DNA from: Homalodisca vitripennis | Lineage: Eukaryota; Arthropoda; Insecta; Hemiptera; Cicadellidae | DNA: 64,000 nt | Assembly: GCF_021130785.1 (NCBI RefSeq) | Contig: NC_060209.1 | Coordinates: 25,110,001 to 25,174,000, forward strand | Reading direction: 5' to 3' | Shown: one piece after another, positions 59,567-64,000 of the stretch | How positions within the stretch are numbered: position 1 is the stretch's first letter | Layout: the number at the start of each line of letters is the position of its first letter | Position numbers and translations under genes: made by a program | Notes under the pieces: generated by a model | Told to the model about the DNA's origin: nothing | The model's input: only the letters and a program-made list of their open reading frames with translations | Databases searched by the model: none

Positions 59567-60725
59567 AATTAATTAGTTGATAAATATTATTTTGTAAGAA
59601 ATTTCTCTATTAACATGTCAGTTTCTTAGATCCCTTTTAAAAATAACGTAAATTAATATTCGTGTTTGGTCCCAAGTGCACATACAAATGTTTTTAAACA
59701 GCATTTGTTTGAGCAGTGAAAATGACGAGAATAGCACTTGCATATTATGATACATATTATAAATTGCAATGTTTTGATATTGAGTGGTTGGTACCTAGTC
59801 TCTAGCCAGATGTCGGTTTTCAAGTGATTCCATCAGTGAAGTAATTAACCTCACACTAAACTAGAGGCCTAGGACTAAATCAACATATTTGTATCCCCAC
59901 TAATTTAATATCTGATTGTTATTATTTATGATATTGTTTATTAATTCTAGTATTTTGATTATTTATAATTATAATTGTTAAAGTAATGTACACCAGGGCA
60001 AGCACAGCCGAAAGTTACATAGTACCGTGAGGCGTCATGGGTTATCCCGAATCCTGTCTATCTAATTTTTGACAATGAGAAAAAAAGGAATAGATTATTA
60101 TACTGACTTTTTGTTTTGTGGATTCAAAATCAAATCAATGTCACTTGTAAACTGGTTATGTTTTAAACGAATATTGTAATTTTTAATGGTATCAAGTACA
60201 TTTACTTCAAATTTAATTTTCAAAACAATGAATAAAAATTAGTTTTTATTTTATAATAAAAAATTATACAAACTGAATCAAGAGAAAAAAAAACTACTTA
60301 CCTACACCATAGAGTAAATCATAGATCATTTATTTACTCGAAATTCCAAATTGATAACTAACTGGCATAGGATTGCCATATTTTCCTCCTTTAAAAACAC
60401 AAAAAACCCAAATATAGAGGTTTAGGCTAAAATAAAAAAAAAAAAAATATGATGCAAACTTTCATTTTAATTTTAGTTATGAAAGTATTAGAAAACAATA
60501 AGAATTAATTTATTAAACTGAATTTAGCTGAATGCCCACTTGAAATCAACAACAGGAGGGAACACGTACTACTGGTTGGGGGATTAATTAATGCAAGTAA
60601 GGCAGCCGCAGCAGGACTGACCAGCAGAAGTGACTACTTCTTATAACAGCCTGTGAATATATATCTAGAAAAAGTCCTTATTAAATAGTTAATCTTTATA
60701 TTATTATAAAATAATATGAAACAGC
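59567..60725. other. Non-coding stretch
   Basis: AT-rich with several poly-A tracts (e.g. 60433-60446). No gene recognised. Confidence 0.45.
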
Positions 60726-60907
60726 TCATAGTTTCATATTTTCTATTAATTTTATAAATATTTTATCTAATTCCTTTTGCCTTGCTTGGTTCACTTCATC
60801 AGTTGCATTTTCTTTTACACTTATTTCTGTATTCCAGCTGTTATAAATTACAAATTCTGCTACGCTATTTTCAGAGCTTTCGTCACCACTTTCTTCTATT
60901 TGGTTTT
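60726..60907 (-). CDS. Possible terminal coding exon, product unknown
   Basis: A minus-strand frame ends with a stop at 60726. Its last ~55 residues are highly charged: ESGDESSENSVAEFVIYNSW, then a KENATDEVNQARQKELDKIF stretch. The acidic, serine-rich part followed by an amphipathic Lys/Glu helix looks protein-like, with GAA/AAA-rich codons. Upstream on the same strand is a pyrimidine-rich stretch (TGCCTCTTCTGTGCTTAC) and an AG (about 60908), a possible acceptor site. I do not recognise the family. A decayed transposon gene or chance A-rich frame is possible. Confidence 0.3.
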
Positions 60908-61100
60908 GTGGATAAATCGGAATATGTAAGCACAGAAGAGGCAATTTAGTCTATCCTTAGGAGGTAACTGCTAGTGTAGCCTTCTTCAGTGAAGTTAAAC
61001 AACTGGGCGTGGTGTTCAATAAAAACCTTCATTTGAAGTAGTTACTACAGTGGTCACTATGTACAAGCCGACAGTACTGTAGTACGACAAAGCGAATTTG

Positions 61101-61735
61101 GCCTAAGATGGATTGATGTGAATGTTGAGTTTAGCTCCAGTTCACCTTACGTGCAGCATCTGAAATCTGATGTTGTTGCTGAATTGACTCTTGAAATCTG
61201 AGTCATGTTCATCTGAAGGAATCCCAAAATAGTCAATGAATGTAGGTGAAAAGGTTTTCTCATTGTCTAATCAGGTGCACTACGATGCTTTGGGATCATG
61301 TCAGTCAACATCGTAGTGCACTCAAACTGGAGCTAAACTCAACATTCGCATTGAATCAGTCCTTCCCACCATAGCTGCTTTATATTTAGAAGACTCAGTT
61401 GCTCCACCGTGCTTTGGGATCTTGTCAGTCAACATCGTAATACGCTCAATTGTGCACCTGATGAGAGTACTTTTCACCTAAATTGCACCATTTTTTGTAG
61501 TCAGGGTGTCTCTGAAGTTGAAACGATGCAGGGTGGAGGGGGTTTCGTTTTGAAGTTCTTCATTACGACTATTTTGGATCCCATCAGATGAAAATGACTC
61601 CAGATTTCAGGAGAAATGTGTAACAGCATCAGATTTCAGATGTTGCACGTAAGAGGAAGGTGAACTGGAGCTAAACTCAACATTCGCATTGAATCAGCCC
61701 TTTCCACCATAGCTGCTTTATGCCTAAGATGGTTG
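61101..61735. mobile_element. Foldback repeat, ~635 bp
   Basis: The left arm (61101 to about 61290) and right arm (about 61425-61735) are inverted copies. GAATGTTGAGTTTAGCTCCA and GTTCACCTTACGTGCA(G)CATCTGAAATCTGATG on the left face their complements at about 61630-61700. AGGTGAAAAGGTTTTCTCAT faces ATGAGAGTACTTTTCACCT. A third direct copy of the GGAGCTAAACTCAACATTCG block (from about 61326) and a second CTTTGGGATC(A/T)TGTCAGTCAAC block (61412) make the interior rearranged. GTGCACTACGATG (61275-61287) pairs perfectly with 61309-61321. No protein. Confidence 0.85.
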
Positions 61736-61954
61736 TTTGATTTTACAAGCCCATCATTACGTCAATGATTGCCTACAGCTGTCTTGTCAGATGCCCAAAG
61801 GTGTAGCAAAAAGCAGTGGTCTGGAATCCATGGCGTGAGCTACCTCCAGCAAGGAAGCTACAAAATCGACCATGATCAGATCAGAAAGCTTTATTCAACA
61901 TCTACAAGACATCCAATTGGTGTCATTATACATATTTGTTACATTGGTTGATGT
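61736..61954. other. Short non-coding segment
   Basis: Links the foldback element to the LINE relic; nothing recognised. Confidence 0.4.
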
Positions 61955-62940
61955 ATGTAAAAAATATTTCAAAATATTAATGTAAGAATCAAGATTATTA
62001 TACAATTTATAAGGATAATTAGGTAGTAATAGAGCAAAATTCTTCTGTAGTGTACAGGTAGGTGGACTTCTCTACAAGCATGTTGGCCAGTAGTTTCTTG
62101 ATTCCCGCTTTTGATGTTGAGAGGGAATAGGTTGAAGAATCTTGCACCAGCATAGGAGGGCTTTTTGATGTAGAGGGTAGTCCTTAGCACTGCAAGGCAG
62201 TCATTTGCACGCCTTATGTAATGTTCATGGTTATCCCCTCTCCTTGGCATATTGCAATCAAGAGCGAAGGATGTTTGGTCTATAAGATCAATGTCAGTAA
62301 GAGCCAGGATTTGTTCACCTCTTCTACTGAAGTTGATCTGTTTTGTTTTAGAAGGGTTTGGTAATAGGTTCTTTGCTAGGCAGTAGTTGTACGTCTTGTT
62401 TAGGGCAATGTAGACACTGATACTTAGGACTTCTGGTGTCTCCTTTCAGCAAAAATGTTGTGTCACCACTGAGCTATAATCTTTGATGTAATCAGGGAAG
62501 TAATTTGTCAAGAGTAAAAATAGTGCAGACCCAAGCCTTGCAGTACTTCTGTTACAATCAAATGTAATTTTGACTTGACTGTTCGAGTAACACCATTTTC
62601 CATATAATTAAGCTCTACCATTTTGCTCTGTCCTTTGAGATAGTTTTCAAACCAGTTTCCTGGACTCCTAGTCCCTCTAACTTGTTAAGAATAATACTCG
62701 TTATCATGGCTAAGGCAATCAAATGCTTTTGAGTAGTGAAGGAGAACAGAAGTGGTATATTTGCCTTTGTCAACGTGATCAATAATAAATTCCACCAGGT
62801 TTGTTAGAACTGTAGCTGTTTATCTGCCTTTTAGAAAATGGTATTGGCAGTCAGTGAGGAGGTCAAGTTGTGTTAAATGGTCTATGAGCCTTTTCAGTAC
62901 AATTTTCTCAAAGATTTTGAAGAAGGTGGGAATTATGGAG
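61955..62940 (-). pseudogene. LINE reverse transcriptase relic (CR1/Jockey-type)
   Basis: The minus strand, translated across stops and frameshifts, gives reverse-transcriptase blocks in order. FKIFEKIVLKRLIDHLTQLD comes first (about 62930), then LLTDCQYHFLKG, VEFIIDHVDKGKYTTSVLL, HYSKAFDCLSHD (the first catalytic aspartate block, palm motif A), GNWFENYLKGQSKMVELNY, a degraded GVPQGS region (VLQGLGL), FPDYIKDYSSVV, and LPNPSKTKQINF. The YADD block expected after SSVV is missing. After IDLIDQTS the frame jumps to the C-terminal tail MPRRGDNHEHYIRRANDC (61969-62250), so the thumb was deleted. The 3' end is near 61955. Confidence 0.88.
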
Positions 62941-64000
62941 ATGTGATACTGATGTACAAAAGTTCACCTGTATTGGTCAGAAACACAATAATCGAGCTTG
63001 TGGGTGACTTGAATTTCTTTAACAATGTAAACATCAAACTAACAGCAGATGGTTGCACCTGGCATCTAAACAACACACACAAAGAATTCTGGAAGTAGAC
63101 ACACACGAGGATGATCAAACACCTTCTCTAACAACCTTGATAAAGATGTTTGGTGCACTATTTTATTTAAATTTTTTAGCCTGAAAGGTTATGTTTCCAA
63201 TATTTTATAAGTACAACAGTGGTTTTTCTGTTCGAATGAAAGCCCACCTTACCCTCTCAAAACAATATATATTATTATTCTTACTATCATGGCACAATGT
63301 AATTGCTTTAAACTCATTTTAAAGACTTGTCAGACATGAGGTGGTTATAAATACATCTGTGGGGAAAATAAAAAAACCCAAATAAGTAGGTCATTAACGT
63401 TATTTAGGATAAAATAAAAAAATATATTTGTAGGCCTACGAAACTAAAATTTAAAATAAATATGACAGTATGTACATTTAATAATGGAGGTAAGAAGCTG
63501 ACAAATTCTAAAGAGAGGTAAAATATTTCATCTATACCATGGATCAACTCATCATAACACCAGGAATGCAGAATAGATGTATAAGAGATAGTAATGTCAG
63601 GAAAGAAAAGATTCTTCCACAAATTAATTTAAAAAATTGACTTTTCTTACTTTTTCACAATTTTATACAATATGATTTTGTGTGTATTGTTAGATTACAT
63701 TTAACTGACATCAAAGAAATAAATTAATTTTTGGAATTATATAAAATAGTAATAAAGGATGAAAAAAACTAGTACAATACAATGTTTAAAAAGTTTATTT
63801 TTTATCTTTGGAATGTATGTTTCTCTGAAAAATTTTATTTTAGTCTAATTATAAGCTAATATACAAATTAACTACAATATTAAATTGCCAAGTGTTGGAA
63901 ATTTTAACAGCATGTACAACGAATGAAGATAATACATTAATAAAATGTATTTGAGAGCAATACATATTTGTAATATTAAAGTTTTCCAGAAGAAGTAGAC
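62941..64000. other. Non-coding stretch to window end
   Basis: AT-rich. A 73-codon plus-strand frame (62877-63098) overlaps the LINE antisense and has no recognised family. Nothing else supported. Confidence 0.45.

Overview
This 64-kb window looks like eukaryotic nuclear DNA, most likely from an arthropod and probably an insect. It is AT-rich and has no operon-like gene packing. It is full of short decayed transposons: hAT, pogo/Tigger-like, Mutator-like, Penelope-like and CR1/Jockey-type LINE copies, plus tRNA-derived fragments. I could not identify any complete host protein-coding gene. Nearly all longer open frames are chance frames or frames running through tandem repeats. The window is probably intergenic, or lies inside very large introns. 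The species assignment is inference from repeat types only.

Layout. 0.75-1.0 kb holds two head-to-head copies of a hammerhead-ribozyme-like motif, followed by a ~40-bp tandem array (1.3-1.57 kb). A second motif family lies at 2.9 kb. 5.28-6.0 kb is a hAT element with an exact 8-bp target duplication and a transposase C-terminus relic. 6.48-7.43 kb is a truncated LINE. 8.62-9.33 kb is a Penelope-like element relic with a GIY-YIG endonuclease frame and a third hammerhead-like motif at its end. 10.0-11.8 kb is a 60-bp satellite with six-monomer higher-order structure. 18.7-19.4 kb is a foldback transposon. 23.0-25.9 kb is a 159-bp satellite and 27.9-29.7 kb a 43-bp satellite arranged as an 86-bp dimer. 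32.9-33.5 kb is an 84-bp array that stays in frame on the minus strand. 36.9-38.7 kb has three small tandem duplications. 39.1-42.4 kb holds copies of a repeat beginning with a 'GTTACCCGCGGCTTCGC' motif. 43.35-44.0 kb is a ~110-bp array next to a CpG-rich patch with a possible first coding exon. 47.24-48.07 kb is a second hAT element. 49.1-49.9 kb is a 454-bp tandem duplication. 51.7-52.9 and 55.3-55.8 kb are two copies of a TIR transposon, the first interrupted by a nested insertion. 54.6-55.1 kb is a pogo/Tigger-like MITE. 58.8-59.6 kb has tRNA-derived fragments and a TA microsatellite. 60.7 kb has a possible terminal exon, 61.1-61.7 kb a foldback repeat, and 61.96-62.94 kb a LINE reverse-transcriptase relic.

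The most interesting signal is the set of hammerhead-like cores: CUGANGA, one extra base, a perfect or near-perfect stem, then GAAA. They occur at six loci, in three sequence families, on both strands. One sits at the end of a recognisable Penelope-like element. All share the same extra nucleotide between the CUGANGA box and the stem.
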